Below are positions 35,217-44,429 of a stretch of DNA of 64,000 bases, one piece after another. Within the stretch, counting starts at the first letter, position 1, and each line of letters begins with the position of its first letter. The stretch covers positions 3,348,001 through 3,412,000 of the forward strand of contig NZ_AP022671.1 of NCBI RefSeq assembly GCF_011405515.1, read 5' to 3'. The notes beneath the pieces are model-generated. The model was not told the origin of the DNA and made no database searches. It worked only from the letters and a program-made list of their open reading frames with translations. Made by a program: the position numbers and the translations under genes. Source of the stretch: Nitrospira sp. KM1 (GTDB taxonomy: Bacteria > Nitrospirota > Nitrospiria > Nitrospirales > Nitrospiraceae).

Positions 35217-35924
35217 TTACGCAGCGACAGCCGGATTGCCGACTCGCAATTCAATTTTGTTCTTCTCCGCCCACTCCGTGGCGATTTCGTAGGCCCGCTT
35301 GACGGTTGCGAGATTCTTTTGCAGCAACATCTCCTTTTTCGCGAACTTCTTCTTGATGGCTTCATCGAGAGAGGCCGTTCCGCCCGATGCGACGAACTTT
35401 TTGCCGAACCGCTCCTGCAACGCCCCGTCGAGGGATTCCATCGACACACACTTCGTGATGCCGGCCACCGATCCGATCATCGTCATGTTCGTGGACAACT
35501 CCGTGCCTGCAATCTCGATGGCGATCTGCGTGCCGGGAATATAGAACAAGGCCACGTTCAGATCCTTGAGGCGTTGAATGTCTTCATCTGACAGCAGCGG
35601 CACGTCGGAATTGATAATCACGACGCCACCTTCCTTGATGCCAGAATAAAACGGCATGGTGTAACTTTTCCCCATGGTGATGACCTGGGGATGGAATACT
35701 TCGATGACATCCGGAAATACCAGCTCTCCGCGGTCATAAATCCGTTCAATTCCAATGCGGCAATAGCTTTCGGCCGGGGCCATCCGCTTTTCCGCTCCGA
35801 AGAAGGGATTCGAAATGGAAAACTTACCGTCCCGGTTGGCGGCCATAGCCATGACGTGTGCAGCGGTGACGGCGCCTTGCCCACCCAGGCCCGACATTCT
35901 GATGTTCAATCGTTTCTTGATCAT
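35217..35924 (-). CDS. 2-oxoacid:ferredoxin oxidoreductase, gamma subunit
   Basis: A 235-residue protein. The gamma-domain opening is IKKRLNIRMSGLGGQGAVTA (the GLGGQG loop), followed by MAPAESYCRIGIERIYDRGE and VIINSDVPLL, as in the POR/OOR gamma family. A C-terminal helical extension (about residues 180-225, KKFAKKEMLLQKNLATVKRA) is typical of the five-subunit type. It lies between the beta and ferredoxin subunits with gaps of about 18 bases. It acts in the cytosol as part of the heteropentamer. Confidence 0.88.
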   Translation of the reverse strand: MIKKRLNIRMSGLGGQGAVTAAHVMAMAANRDGKFSISNPFFGAEKRMAPAESYCRIGIERIYDRGELVFPDVIEVFHPQVITMGKSYTMPFYSGIKEGGVVIINSDVPLLSDEDIQRLKDLNVALFYIPGTQIAIEIAGTELSTNMTMIGSVAGITKCVSMESLDGALQERFGKKFVASGGTASLDEAIKKKFAKKEMLLQKNLATVKRAYEIATEWAEKNKIELRVGNPAVAA

Positions 35925-35942
35925 GAGTCGCCTCCGCTTCCG

Positions 35943-36845
35943 TTAGGCTTGGCCGGCCAGTTGTTTCGCCGCCGCTTTTCTTTCTTTGTCTTTGGCCGCA
36001 AGCTCCGCCAGCAACTGCTTGGCTGGTTCGCTGACATATTCCTTGTAGGCGAACCGCTCGGTCGGCTTTTCCGAATCCCGCATTTCCTGCAGGCCTTCCA
36101 TGCTGTTTTTCCCGATTTCGAGAATGCAGGGCGTATACAGCTGGAGATAGGTCGGTCCGATCTCGCGAGCGATGTGAACAGCGTTGCGGATGACCTTTTC
36201 GACCAGCGAGGGCTTGCTGACGGTGCAGTTCACGACGTAATGACAGCCGGACTCGCGTGCGATTTCTGGCAACCGGACTTTGTCAAACAGCTTCCCTACC
36301 GGGGCCATCTTGGCGACAAAGCCCTTCTGCATGAGCCCGCTTTCCTGACCGCCGGTGTTGGCGTAGAGCTCGTTGTCGAAGCAGATGGTGGTGAACTTCT
36401 CCTGGCGGAACCAAGCCTGGAGCGTCATATCGAGCCCGATGTCGACGGTGGCTCCGTCACCGGCCAGCACGACCACGTCTTTTACACGGTCAGGGAAACG
36501 GACGCTGAGCGCTCTCTTCAGACCGGATGCGATGGCATTCTGATTGCCAAAGAGTGAGTGGATGTTATGAACTGCCACCATGGGGAATACCAGGCTGGTA
36601 CAGCCTGTTGAGCCGACCATGACCGTGTCCTCAGGATTTGGCAAAGAGGCCAGGATATACCGAAATGCCATGGATTCCGGGCAGCCTGCGCAGAGTGAAT
36701 GCTGTTCGATCAATTCTTTGGAAGACCCGATATCTTTCCATCCTCGGTCTTCTTTGCCATACGTCGCACTCTTGACGAGGTCTTGATAGTCCGATGGCAT
36801 GATGTCGTACAGGGCTTCTGAAATTTGAATGCGCTCTTTGCTCAT
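35943..36845 (-). CDS. 2-oxoacid:ferredoxin oxidoreductase, beta (TPP) subunit
   Basis: A 300-residue protein. The thiamine-diphosphate site is clear: VVLAGDGATVDIGLDMTLQA (GDG start of the TPP motif) and CFDNELYANTGGQESG. The N-terminal region has CAGCPESMAFRYILASLPNP, with Cys pairs of the family's iron-sulfur ligand set, and CTSLVFPMVAVHNIHSLFGN. It catalyses reductive carboxylation of an acyl-CoA or the reverse. It lies between the alpha and gamma genes. The sequence resembles the pyruvate/2-oxoglutarate ForB/PorB group. Confidence 0.9.
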   Translation of the reverse strand: MSKERIQISEALYDIMPSDYQDLVKSATYGKEDRGWKDIGSSKELIEQHSLCAGCPESMAFRYILASLPNPEDTVMVGSTGCTSLVFPMVAVHNIHSLFGNQNAIASGLKRALSVRFPDRVKDVVVLAGDGATVDIGLDMTLQAWFRQEKFTTICFDNELYANTGGQESGLMQKGFVAKMAPVGKLFDKVRLPEIARESGCHYVVNCTVSKPSLVEKVIRNAVHIAREIGPTYLQLYTPCILEIGKNSMEGLQEMRDSEKPTERFAYKEYVSEPAKQLLAELAAKDKERKAAAKQLAGQA

Positions 36846-36899
36846 ATCTATCCTCCTCAGATTCGCCCGTAGGAGCGAATAGGTTCAAAATGTACGCTA

Positions 36900-38111
36900 T
36901 CAGCTTCCACGGCCGGCCAGGGAGAAGCTCTTCATCCCGAGCGCCGTCTTGATTTCTGACACGATGATCTCCGGAGGCATTGTCATCCCGCCACAGACAT
37001 GCGGCCCTGCGTGCACGCGCTGCGGGTTGGGAATCGAAGCTCTGAGTTCCTTCGCCAGCCAACCGGTGACGTTAAATTCCGGGACAAAAATATGTTTGGC
37101 GTTCTTGGTCGCCTCACGAATTTCCTCTTCCGGCCAAGGACGGAGCGTCTTGATCTTGACCAACCCGCACCGTACACCTTCGTCCTCCAGCAAGCGAATT
37201 GCTTCACGCCCCTGCGATACGGCGGTGCCGGAAGCCACGATGACGATATCAGCATCGGTATTTTCTGTATCGATCAGCCCATTAAGCCAGTGGATTGAAT
37301 GCTTGCGTGAGCGTTCGATCGCAGCCCAAATTTCCTGCTGCCAGCTCGCATGCGTGGCATAGCTGATGTAATTGCTCTTCATCACGAACGGATCGCGCAT
37401 CATGCGCACGGGAGGACATTCCATGTCCATGCACGGAACCGGCGAACGATACGGGTCATAGGGCGGAAGACACATATCGGTTGGGGTCAGATTCACCACG
37501 TCCTTCGTGTGGGTCACGAAGAATCCGTCGCAGCATAGTGCGAGCGGCAAGTGCACATCCGGCTCTTCAGAGACCATAAAACCCTTCAAGATCCAGTCGA
37601 AGAAATCCTGTGCGGTTTCGGCGTGCCAGACCAGCATGCCGGTATTCAGCAGGTAGGCAATTTCCAACGTGTCCGGTTGAATGGAGAGCGGGGAGTTGAT
37701 CCCTCGACACGTCACGATCATCTGAATCGGCAGCCTGGCTCCGGCCCACATCGGGAAATTCTCCATGGCCCGCATCGTGCCGGGTCCCGCCGTCGTTGTA
37801 AACACGCGGGCTCCGCCAAAGGCTGCTCCTGCGCATTGCGACATGACCGCGAATTCGCTTTCTCCACGGAAGTAATCGCCGATATAACCTTCGGCGAACA
37901 GTTCACCGATCAGGGCCGCCGCCTCGCTTTGCGGAGTGATGGGATAGGCGATCATAACGTCGCAGCTGGAACGACGAACGGCTTCCTTGATGACTTCGCT
38001 ACCGGTGTAAAAGGAGGGAGTGCGTGGAGCCTCGTGAAGCATTTTCCAGGGGTCTGTGAACGTTTGCCCCTTCTTGTTCTGCGTTCCGATGAGAGATTTG
38101 ACTTCCGCCAT
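36900..38111 (-). CDS. 2-oxoacid:ferredoxin oxidoreductase, alpha subunit
   Basis: A 403-residue protein. The domain I text FYTGSEVIKEAVRRSSCDVM, IAYPITPQSEAAALIGELFA and GARVFTTTAGPGTMRAMEN is that of the POR/OOR alpha subunit, with the conserved ITPQS substrate loop. Domain II has DIVIVASGTAVSQGREAIRL and LVKIKTLRPWPEEEIREA. The GGAG-like site near 38120 precedes the ATG. It forms the core with the beta subunit. In the operon order epsilon-alpha-beta-gamma-delta it is second. Confidence 0.9.
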   Translation of the reverse strand: MAEVKSLIGTQNKKGQTFTDPWKMLHEAPRTPSFYTGSEVIKEAVRRSSCDVMIAYPITPQSEAAALIGELFAEGYIGDYFRGESEFAVMSQCAGAAFGGARVFTTTAGPGTMRAMENFPMWAGARLPIQMIVTCRGINSPLSIQPDTLEIAYLLNTGMLVWHAETAQDFFDWILKGFMVSEEPDVHLPLALCCDGFFVTHTKDVVNLTPTDMCLPPYDPYRSPVPCMDMECPPVRMMRDPFVMKSNYISYATHASWQQEIWAAIERSRKHSIHWLNGLIDTENTDADIVIVASGTAVSQGREAIRLLEDEGVRCGLVKIKTLRPWPEEEIREATKNAKHIFVPEFNVTGWLAKELRASIPNPQRVHAGPHVCGGMTMPPEIIVSEIKTALGMKSFSLAGRGS

Positions 38112-38151
38112 GGTTCCGGCCTCCTTTCACGACCACGAATCTTCGAACGGA

Positions 38152-38787
38152 CTAATTGGAAGATCCGTTTCTGGCTGTCGCCAGCTTCGGTTGGACTGTC
38201 CCTTTCAACTTTTTCACCCAATCGGCAAGTTTCATGATTTTTTCGACCGAGGTATCGCGGATGGAAAGCATCGCGTCTTCGTGGCCAGCCTGGGCACACA
38301 TTGCGATTGTATAACAAGAGGTTCCACCTCGGATGATTTTGAGCGACAGATTCGCTTGATGACAATGCACACCAACGAACATGCAACAATCGATTTTGTT
38401 ATGCCAGATCGTCAAGTTCGGGTGGTTGGGATTGATTTCGACTTCTGGATTGATCTTCGGGTATTTGGGCCTGTAGTCGGGCATGGGGATGAGCATCGGT
38501 TTTTGGCCTGGCTGCACGCATTCTTTCAGCGTATTGAACAGATGACGGATTGCAGTGGCTTTCTTGGCTGCCTTTTCATTCCAGGCCCATAAGACGAGGG
38601 GGCCTGGAAATATAGTAGGCACTTTCGCCATGAGAAATTGACGAGCAGCTTCCTCATAGGCTTTCTCTTCTGAAACGATGACGCCATTAATGTGGCCTTC
38701 ACCCGGATTAGGTAGCCGAATTCCCATCGAGGCTGCTGCGGGAGGAAGAAAATGCTCTGGACCGGGCAACACACGATAGTCACTCAT
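38152..38787 (-). CDS. 2-oxoacid:ferredoxin oxidoreductase, epsilon-type subunit
   Basis: A 211-residue protein with the start ATG at 38787, preceded by AAGG; a GTG at 38790 is adjacent. The N-terminus has VLPGPEHFLPPAAASMGIRL, and the body contains TIWHNKIDCCMFVGVHCHQA and GGTSCYTIAMCAQAGHEDAM. These Cys/His clusters are characteristic of the fifth (E) subunit family seen in forDABGE-type enzymes of Hydrogenobacter and Nitrospirota. Its catalytic role is not settled. It is the first gene of the operon. Confidence 0.8.
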   Translation of the reverse strand: MSDYRVLPGPEHFLPPAAASMGIRLPNPGEGHINGVIVSEEKAYEEAARQFLMAKVPTIFPGPLVLWAWNEKAAKKATAIRHLFNTLKECVQPGQKPMLIPMPDYRPKYPKINPEVEINPNHPNLTIWHNKIDCCMFVGVHCHQANLSLKIIRGGTSCYTIAMCAQAGHEDAMLSIRDTSVEKIMKLADWVKKLKGTVQPKLATARNGSSN

Positions 38788-39144
38788 CACAACCTTGCTC
38801 CGCGTAAAGGGTTAACAACGTGAGAACACTACTTTTCAATAGAAAGATACCCGTCATCAATTTATGCTTTTCGCTCAGATCGTGCAACCTCGCATAAGAC
38901 CCAAACCACGAAAATAATGGGCTATTGTCTAGAAGTGCATTAGGCCTTTTGTCCTAACGCCGTTAGGCAAGAAACATCGATTTGATCGGATTTGCTTGCT
39001 CATTATAGGAGGGCCTCTTCCGTTATGTCAAACGAACATAATAGAGGGAATTCTAGGTTTGGAAGCCTATAAAATGATCGTAACATATTGAATGAGAAAG
39101 TCCTTTTCATGTACTTCCTCTTTCTCAAATTAAAGAAACCTGTC
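38788..39144. other. Intergenic region upstream of oxidoreductase operon
   Basis: It separates the TPR gene's 3' end from the oxidoreductase operon start, both on the minus strand, so it should contain the operon promoter. Apart from the inverted repeats at 38940-38967 no clear -35/-10 pair was found. Confidence 0.45.
38940..38967. promoter_or_regulatory. Operator-like inverted repeats (TTAGG/CCTAACG)
   Basis: Perfect inverted repeat CCTAACG-C-CGTTAGG at 38953-38967, with a further TTAGG at 38940-38944 facing the CCTAA at 38953-38957. It lies about 150 bases upstream of the oxidoreductase operon. It is not followed by a T-run, so an operator is more likely than a terminator. Confidence 0.45.
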
Positions 39145-40410
39145 TCAGCGAAGTTGTTCGCACGCTCGTGTGTCACCCAAATCACAAGCCTTTTCAAAGT
39201 CCTCTTTAGCTAGGTGTCTATTGAGACGAATCATATGGACAGTGCCTCGAATGAACAGCGCGCCGGCATTCATGGGATCGACGTTAATGACGGTGTTAAG
39301 GTCCCCTAATGCCTTATCAGGTTTCTTTAATTTGAGAAAAAGGTCGCTTCTTAATAAATATGCTTCTTTCTGATAGGGAACCCAGCTCTCCGAAGGTTGC
39401 GCCTCAATCAATGCATTCAAAATTCTAACGGCGTAATTCCAATGCTTGGCATCGGCTTCCTGTCGAGCTTTCATTGTGTACAAGACGATCAGACGCTGCC
39501 GGGCAAGATCAAAAAACGGATCCAGTGCCAGTGCTTGTTCGTAGGAAGCCGCTGCCTCATCACTGTGCCTGAGCCAAGTCTGAGTGTCTCCTTTACCAAG
39601 CCATCCCCAGACGTTTTTCCCGTCTAATTGCACCGCTCGATCGAAGTCTGCACGAGCACGTTCCAGGTGGTCCGCATAGCCATCGCTCGCGGACTGCTGG
39701 GAAAATGCAATGGAAACCAGGCGCAGGTAGGTTTGTCCGCGAATGATGGAGGCGTCTGTGCACCCATTGTCCGAGGTAAGGGCTTCGGATGCTAAACGAA
39801 TTTTATCGGCTAGGTCGTGAGTGTGTATAGCTTTGGTCAGAAGGATTCTTGCCCGCTGGACCCCTTCGGACTGCCCGTCAGGGTTGATTGCCAGGATTCT
39901 GACTCCGACTGGTTCGCGCTGGAGATCCTTCAATCGCTCCCGGAGTTGGCTATTCTCTCGTTGCAGTTGATGGAAGTGCTCGGCAAGCCGTGCCTCGGCA
40001 TGTAATCGCCGGACTATATCGGTCAACCCTTGAACATTAACCGTCGCTCTGATGCGAATAAAAAACACCGGGCAATCGGTGTCGAATGAGCGGCGAGTTT
40101 CAAGAATCTGAGTTTGCACGATGGCCGCGGAAATTGTTCTGATCTCCAGGGCGCTCATCTGAGTAATGTGGCTGTGGGATTCTCGTGCGATGTCATGGAA
40201 GATTGTTTCCAGATACACACCGGCTTCTTCCACCGCTCTTCGCTGAGCACGTTGGAGAACCTTTTCTTCCGCTCCTCTCAACGTGTCTTCGTCTGTCATG
40301 GTGTACGAGGCTTCAGCCTCGACAACTTTCCCCTGGGTTGCTGCGTCGGTCGGCGGGTGGGGGATCAGGATGGCCAAAACAGTGATGAAAACGGTCAAGA
40401 TCACGCGCAT
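39145..40410 (-). CDS. Exported protein with coiled coil and TPR repeats
   Basis: A 421-residue protein. A signal peptide (VILTVFITVLAILIPHPPTDA) leads to a domain (about residues 25-135) reading VVEAEASYTMTDEDTLRGAE and VFFIRIRATVNVQGLTDIV, resembling the LPP20/flagellar-assembly-T-like fold. A coiled coil follows (HFHQLQRENSQLRERLKDLQ), then TPR units from about 195 (ARADFDRAVQLDGKNVWGWL, AAASYEQALALDPFFDLARQ, ALGDLNTVINVDPMNAGALF). It probably acts in the periplasm as a scaffold. No operon partner is adjacent. Confidence 0.72.
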   Translation of the reverse strand: MRVILTVFITVLAILIPHPPTDAATQGKVVEAEASYTMTDEDTLRGAEEKVLQRAQRRAVEEAGVYLETIFHDIARESHSHITQMSALEIRTISAAIVQTQILETRRSFDTDCPVFFIRIRATVNVQGLTDIVRRLHAEARLAEHFHQLQRENSQLRERLKDLQREPVGVRILAINPDGQSEGVQRARILLTKAIHTHDLADKIRLASEALTSDNGCTDASIIRGQTYLRLVSIAFSQQSASDGYADHLERARADFDRAVQLDGKNVWGWLGKGDTQTWLRHSDEAAASYEQALALDPFFDLARQRLIVLYTMKARQEADAKHWNYAVRILNALIEAQPSESWVPYQKEAYLLRSDLFLKLKKPDKALGDLNTVINVDPMNAGALFIRGTVHMIRLNRHLAKEDFEKACDLGDTRACEQLR

Positions 40411-40524
40411 TCAGCAACTATACTGGCCGATTTGTGTGGCCGACAATCAAACGAAAGAAGGGTATGAGCTAATAGACAGAGGGCGGAAAATGTAACCAAA
40501 CGCAGCGCCAGCGATGGAACCTGA

Positions 40525-40803
40525 TTAGGTCGACTTCGGGTAAACTTGCGTAAAAGGATGTACTTCAACTCGTTCAAAGACACCATGTACGGTATAAGGA
40601 TCCTCCTGCGCAAACCGATTGGCTTCCTCCCATGAGTCTGCCTCGATCACGATCAGACTTCCTGCTTTGTCGGTCAATGGCCCAGCGAGTACGACTCGGC
40701 CTTGCGCATCGAGAGGATCCATATTGGCCAAGTGTGCGGGACGGTAGATCTTTCTCTTGGCCTCGCCGTCTGGACCATCAAAGCCAAGAATGACAAATTT
40801 CAT
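40525..40803 (-). CDS. YciI-like protein
   Basis: A 92-residue full-length YCII-domain protein. Typical text is RPAHLANMDPLDAQGRVVLA (the conserved His-Leu pair), GPLTDKAGSLIVIEADSWEE and DPYTVHGVFERVEVHPF. YciI-type proteins have a dimeric alpha/beta ferredoxin-like fold with a conserved His/Asp pair, but no general reaction is known. It lies 27 bases after the DUF2203 gene on the same strand and is probably cotranscribed. Confidence 0.88.
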   Translation of the reverse strand: MKFVILGFDGPDGEAKRKIYRPAHLANMDPLDAQGRVVLAGPLTDKAGSLIVIEADSWEEANRFAQEDPYTVHGVFERVEVHPFTQVYPKST

Positions 40804-40830
40804 TGTCTTACGTCCTTAGAAAGAGACGAC

Positions 40831-41244
40831 TCAAACAGAGTCCTCGAGGGATAAGCGATCCTTATAACCCGTGGTCGTTTCATGCCACCATCGAATCTCG
40901 TCCTCACCGAGTTTCCAGCACAGAAATACTACCCGGCCTTCGCGTAAATGAGGGAAGTCGCAAAGACCCATGTCTAGATCCTTGACCAATACTCCCAATT
41001 CCTGGATCGCTTGAATATTGTTGCTTACTTGCTGCAGGCTGGAAATGTACAGAGGGCCCATCGCGCTCCCCCCTCCATACTCGGCTCGGGCGCTTGCCTT
41101 CTTGATGTCTTCTTTCGTTCTGACAAGGGCGGCCTTTGCTTGCTTAACCGAATTCAGGCGGGAATTCAGTTGTGGAATGAGGCGATTCGCCTCAGCAAGC
41201 GTAAATAGACGCTCATGCTGCTCTTGATCGTCGTGCTGACCCAT
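40831..41244 (-). CDS. DUF2203 family protein
   Basis: A 137-residue protein. AGGAG seven bases upstream decides for the ATG at 41244 over in-frame starts at 41268 and 41325. The family signature is clear: RLFTLAEANRLIPQLNSRLN at the N-terminus, and DMGLCDFPHLREGRVVFLCW with KLGEDEIRWWHE at the C-terminus, with a helical middle. Function is unknown. It is the first gene of a probable pair with the YciI-like gene. Confidence 0.88.
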   Translation of the reverse strand: MGQHDDQEQHERLFTLAEANRLIPQLNSRLNSVKQAKAALVRTKEDIKKASARAEYGGGSAMGPLYISSLQQVSNNIQAIQELGVLVKDLDMGLCDFPHLREGRVVFLCWKLGEDEIRWWHETTTGYKDRLSLEDSV

Positions 41245-41361
41245 ATACGGCTCCTGTGAAGGCGTCATGTAACATACCCATGTTTCTTCCCGCAACCAGT
41301 TGATCGGTACAGATGGTTTTTTCAAGCGGCGCCATGAATCACGATAAAATCAGATCGGATA

Positions 41362-41390
41362 TTGACAATGCCAGAGACGGGGGGTATGCT
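41362..41390 (+). promoter_or_regulatory. Sigma-70 promoter upstream of rho
   Basis: TTGACA at 41362-41367, a 17-base spacer and TATGCT at 41385-41390. Transcription would start near 41397, leaving a leader of about 285 bases before rho. Confidence 0.65.
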
Positions 41391-41679
41391 CACCCTAGTT
41401 TTTCAACTGGGTCTACGAACTCTCCATCCACAAAACTCCCGGGGCGCATCTCGAAACCATCGGCATTCGATAACGTGAGAAAGTCGATTCGCATAAGCGC
41501 TTGCTCGCATTGTTTGCAGAATTATAGGCAGGTCAGCCCTTCACGAAACGTCCCCTCAAGCTAAGACACACAGCGCTATCGCCGAATCAATTATCAGCTG
41601 GTCATTTCGCGTCACTTCATGGTTGATCACGTTCCGGACTCATCGATAACTATCTAGCCGAGAGCTTGAGAGGATACCT

Positions 41680-42951
41680 ATGGCACAAACCAAGGGAGAA
41701 GTTATGCATCTTGCCGAGTTGAAGCAAAAGACTATCGCCGACCTGAATGACGTCGCGCGGGATCTGAAGATCGATGGGGCGGCCAATCTCAGGAAGCAGG
41801 AGCTGATCTTCGCTATTCTTCAGGCTCAGACAGAGAAAAACGGCGTGGTCTTCGGTGAAGGGGTGCTCGAAACCCTTCCAGACGGATTCGGATTTCTCCG
41901 TGCTCCCGACTCGAACTATCTTCCAGGTCCTGATGATATCTATATCTCTCCTTCCCAAATTCGACGATTTAATCTTCGGACGGGCGATATCGTTTCGGGC
42001 CAAATTCGGCCTCCGAAAGAGAGCGAACGATATTTCGCTCTGCTCAAGGTCGAGAAGGTCAATTACGAGGATCCTGAAGTTGCCCGAGACAAGATTCTGT
42101 TCGATAACCTAACGCCGCTCTATCCCGAAGAACGCATTCAGTTGGAATTTGACCGGGAAGAATTCTGCACCCGTGTCATGGATCTGACTACTCCGATCGG
42201 TAAAGGGCAGCGCGGCTTGATCGTTGCCGCCCCACGGACAGGCAAGACCATGCTCCTGCAGGCCATTGCTCGGGCCATTCTGAAAAATCATAAAGAAGTC
42301 ACGCTCATCGTGCTGCTCATCGATGAGCGGCCTGAGGAAGTCACTGATTGGCAACGCCAGGTGAAGGCCGAGGTCATCAGTTCAACGTTCGACGAACCCG
42401 CCCAGCGCCATGCACAAGTTGCCGAGATGGTGCTCGAAAAAGCCAAGCGACTGGTAGAACATAAGAAGGATGTCGTGATCCTCCTCGACAGTATCACGCG
42501 CCTGGCCAGAGCGTATAACACCATTGCTCCCCCCAGCGGGAAAGTCCTTTCCGGCGGACTGGATTCCAACGCCTTGCAGCGGCCGAAGCGGTTTTTCGGA
42601 GCTGCCCGCAATATCGAAAATGGAGGCAGTCTGACGATCATGGCGACTGCCCTTGTTGATACAGGCAGCCGTATGGATGACGTGATTTTCGAAGAATTCA
42701 AAGGCACAGGAAATATGGAAGTGCATCTCGATCGGCGCCTTGCCGACAAGCGCATCTTCCCGGCCATCGACATCAGTCAGTCTGGGACCAGAAAAGAAGA
42801 ATTGCTCGTCGATAAGGATCGGCTCAATAAGATGTGGATCCTCCGGAAGGTATTAAGCCCGCTGGGAACGATGGAAGCGATGGAATTCCTCATGGATAAA
42901 GTGCAGGGAACCAAGAATAATCAGGAATTTCTGCAGTCCATGAATCGGTAG
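41680..42951 (+). CDS. rho: Transcription termination factor Rho
   Basis: A 423-residue RNA-dependent helicase. The N-terminal helical domain starts [27 protein letters not shown] at 41704 matches the E. coli start and has its own GGGAG, so it is an alternative to 41680 (AGAGGA upstream). The RNA-binding motif is [14 protein letters not shown], Walker [14 protein letters not shown], Walker [17 protein letters not shown], and the R-loop [19 protein letters not shown]. It is hexameric and cytosolic. It is first in a block with rpmE, after a long leader that could be autoregulated, as known for rho in other bacteria. Confidence 0.97.
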   Translation: MAQTKGEVMHLAELKQKTIADLNDVARDLKIDGAANLRKQELIFAILQAQTEKNGVVFGEGVLETLPDGFGFLRAPDSNYLPGPDDIYISPSQIRRFNLRTGDIVSGQIRPPKESERYFALLKVEKVNYEDPEVARDKILFDNLTPLYPEERIQLEFDREEFCTRVMDLTTPIGKGQRGLIVAAPRTGKTMLLQAIARAILKNHKEVTLIVLLIDERPEEVTDWQRQVKAEVISSTFDEPAQRHAQVAEMVLEKAKRLVEHKKDVVILLDSITRLARAYNTIAPPSGKVLSGGLDSNALQRPKRFFGAARNIENGGSLTIMATALVDTGSRMDDVIFEEFKGTGNMEVHLDRRLADKRIFPAIDISQSGTRKEELLVDKDRLNKMWILRKVLSPLGTMEAMEFLMDKVQGTKNNQEFLQSMNR

Positions 42952-43046
42952 GAGACGACTTGTAACTCGGCACGAAGACAGGGTAAAGTGACGTGCCTTC
43001 GAATAGGCGAGGGCGGTTACGGTTACATTGACGGCAGGAGTGACAC

Positions 43047-43253
43047 ATGAAGAAGGGCATTCATCCCTTGTACCGTGAAGCCACTGTTCACTGTGCATGC
43101 GGCAATAGGTATAAAACCAGGTCGACCGTCGGCGATATTAACGTCGACATCTGCTCTAACTGCCATCCGTTCTTCACCGGAACTCAAAAAATCGTCGATA
43201 CGGAAGGACGTGTCGAACGGTTCAAGAAGAAGTACGCGAAGAAGGGCAAGTAG
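43047..43253 (+). CDS. rpmE: 50S ribosomal protein L31
   Basis: A 68-residue protein. The zinc-binding type is shown by [20 protein letters not shown] and [20 protein letters not shown] (CxC and CxxC). The C-terminus is basic ([11 protein letters not shown]). The gap from rho is about 95 bases. A strong terminator follows 18 bases after the stop, so the rho-rpmE transcript probably ends here. Confidence 0.97.
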   Translation: MKKGIHPLYREATVHCACGNRYKTRSTVGDINVDICSNCHPFFTGTQKIVDTEGRVERFKKKYAKKGK

Positions 43254-43271
43254 CGAATATTCAATATAGGG

Positions 43272-43314
43272 GAGAGACCCTGCTTCGCTGAGGGGCAGGG
43301 TCTCTCTTTTTTTT
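43272..43314 (+). terminator. Factor-independent terminator after rpmE
   Basis: GAGAGACCCTGC and GCAGGGTCTCTC form a perfect 12-bp stem with an 11-base loop, followed by eight T. Confidence 0.93.
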
Positions 43315-43346
43315 GGTCGATCGCACGTATCGAGACAGGTAGAGCC

Positions 43347-44429
43347 ATGGAAACCACATTGCTCAAGAGATGGGAATCACTGGCCAGCCGGCACGAGGAG
43401 TTGACCGCCCTGTTGATGGATCCCTCGGTCATTGGCCAGCCGGCACTATTGGTCAAAATGACCAAAGAGCGTACGGAATTGGAGTCCGTCGCCCAGTTAT
43501 TTCATCGTTATCAAGGTGTGACCAAGCAACTAGCCGAAGCCGAGCATCTACTGGAGGATCCATCATCTGGGTCGGAACTGCGGTTCTTGGCAGCAGAGGA
43601 GACGGCGAGACTGATTGCGGAGCGAGACCTCATCGAAAACGATGCGACCGAGCATTTGACGCCGCGGGATCCGCGGGACGACAAAAACATTTTTTTGGAA
43701 ATTCGAGCTGGTACGGGAGGCGACGAAGCCGCCTTATTCGCCGGAGACCTCTTTCGGATGTATATCAAATTCGCCGAACGAAACAGGTTGAAGGTTGAAA
43801 TGGTCGAGGCGTCGGAGACCGGCAAAGGTGGATTTAAGACTGTCGTCGCGCTCATTGAAGGTAAAGGCGCGTATGGGGTGTTCAAATACGAAAGCGGGGT
43901 TCATCGAGTACAGCGTGTGCCGATTACAGAGGCTTCCGGCCGGATCCATACTTCCACGGTGACCGTCGCCGTCATGCCCGAGGTTGATGAAGTGGATGTG
44001 CAGATTGACCCCAAGGACCTCCGTATTGACACATTCTGTTCATCTGGCGCGGGAGGGCAGAGTGTCAACACGACATATTCGGCTGTCCGAATTACTCACA
44101 TTCCTACCGGTGTCGTCGTCTCCTGCCAGGACGAGCGTTCTCAACTGAAAAACCGAACAAAAGCGATGCGCACCCTTCGCGCCAGGATTGTTGATGCCGA
44201 ACGTGAACGGCAGGAAGCGGAGATCGCTCAAACGCGCAAGGCCCAGGTTGGAACGGGTGATCGAAGTGAAAAGATCCGGACATACAATTTTCCGCAAAAC
44301 CGTGTCACTGATCACCGTGTCGGCGTAACATTGCACAAGTTGGAACAGGTTCTGGCGGGTGACTTGAGTGAACTGGTGGAGGCTTTACGGATGCAACGAG
44401 ACCAGGCCGCAGTTGCTGAAGCTTCATGA
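43347..44429 (+). CDS. prfA: Peptide chain release factor 1
   Basis: A 360-residue protein, full family length. The catalytic loop is [20 protein letters not shown] (GGQ). Conserved context includes [20 protein letters not shown] and [20 protein letters not shown]. It recognises UAA/UAG and hydrolyses peptidyl-tRNA. It overlaps prmC by four bases (ATGA), fitting their partnership: PrmC methylates the Gln of the GGQ motif. The preceding terminator suggests a new transcription start in the 33-base gap or partial readthrough. Confidence 0.97.
   Translation: METTLLKRWESLASRHEELTALLMDPSVIGQPALLVKMTKERTELESVAQLFHRYQGVTKQLAEAEHLLEDPSSGSELRFLAAEETARLIAERDLIENDATEHLTPRDPRDDKNIFLEIRAGTGGDEAALFAGDLFRMYIKFAERNRLKVEMVEASETGKGGFKTVVALIEGKGAYGVFKYESGVHRVQRVPITEASGRIHTSTVTVAVMPEVDEVDVQIDPKDLRIDTFCSSGAGGQSVNTTYSAVRITHIPTGVVVSCQDERSQLKNRTKAMRTLRARIVDAERERQEAEIAQTRKAQVGTGDRSEKIRTYNFPQNRVTDHRVGVTLHKLEQVLAGDLSELVEALRMQRDQAAVAEAS

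Noticed and set aside
35691-36557. 288-codon plus-strand open frame opposite the oxidoreductase beta and gamma genes
   Set aside because: Antisense to well-supported subunits, with no ribosome site.
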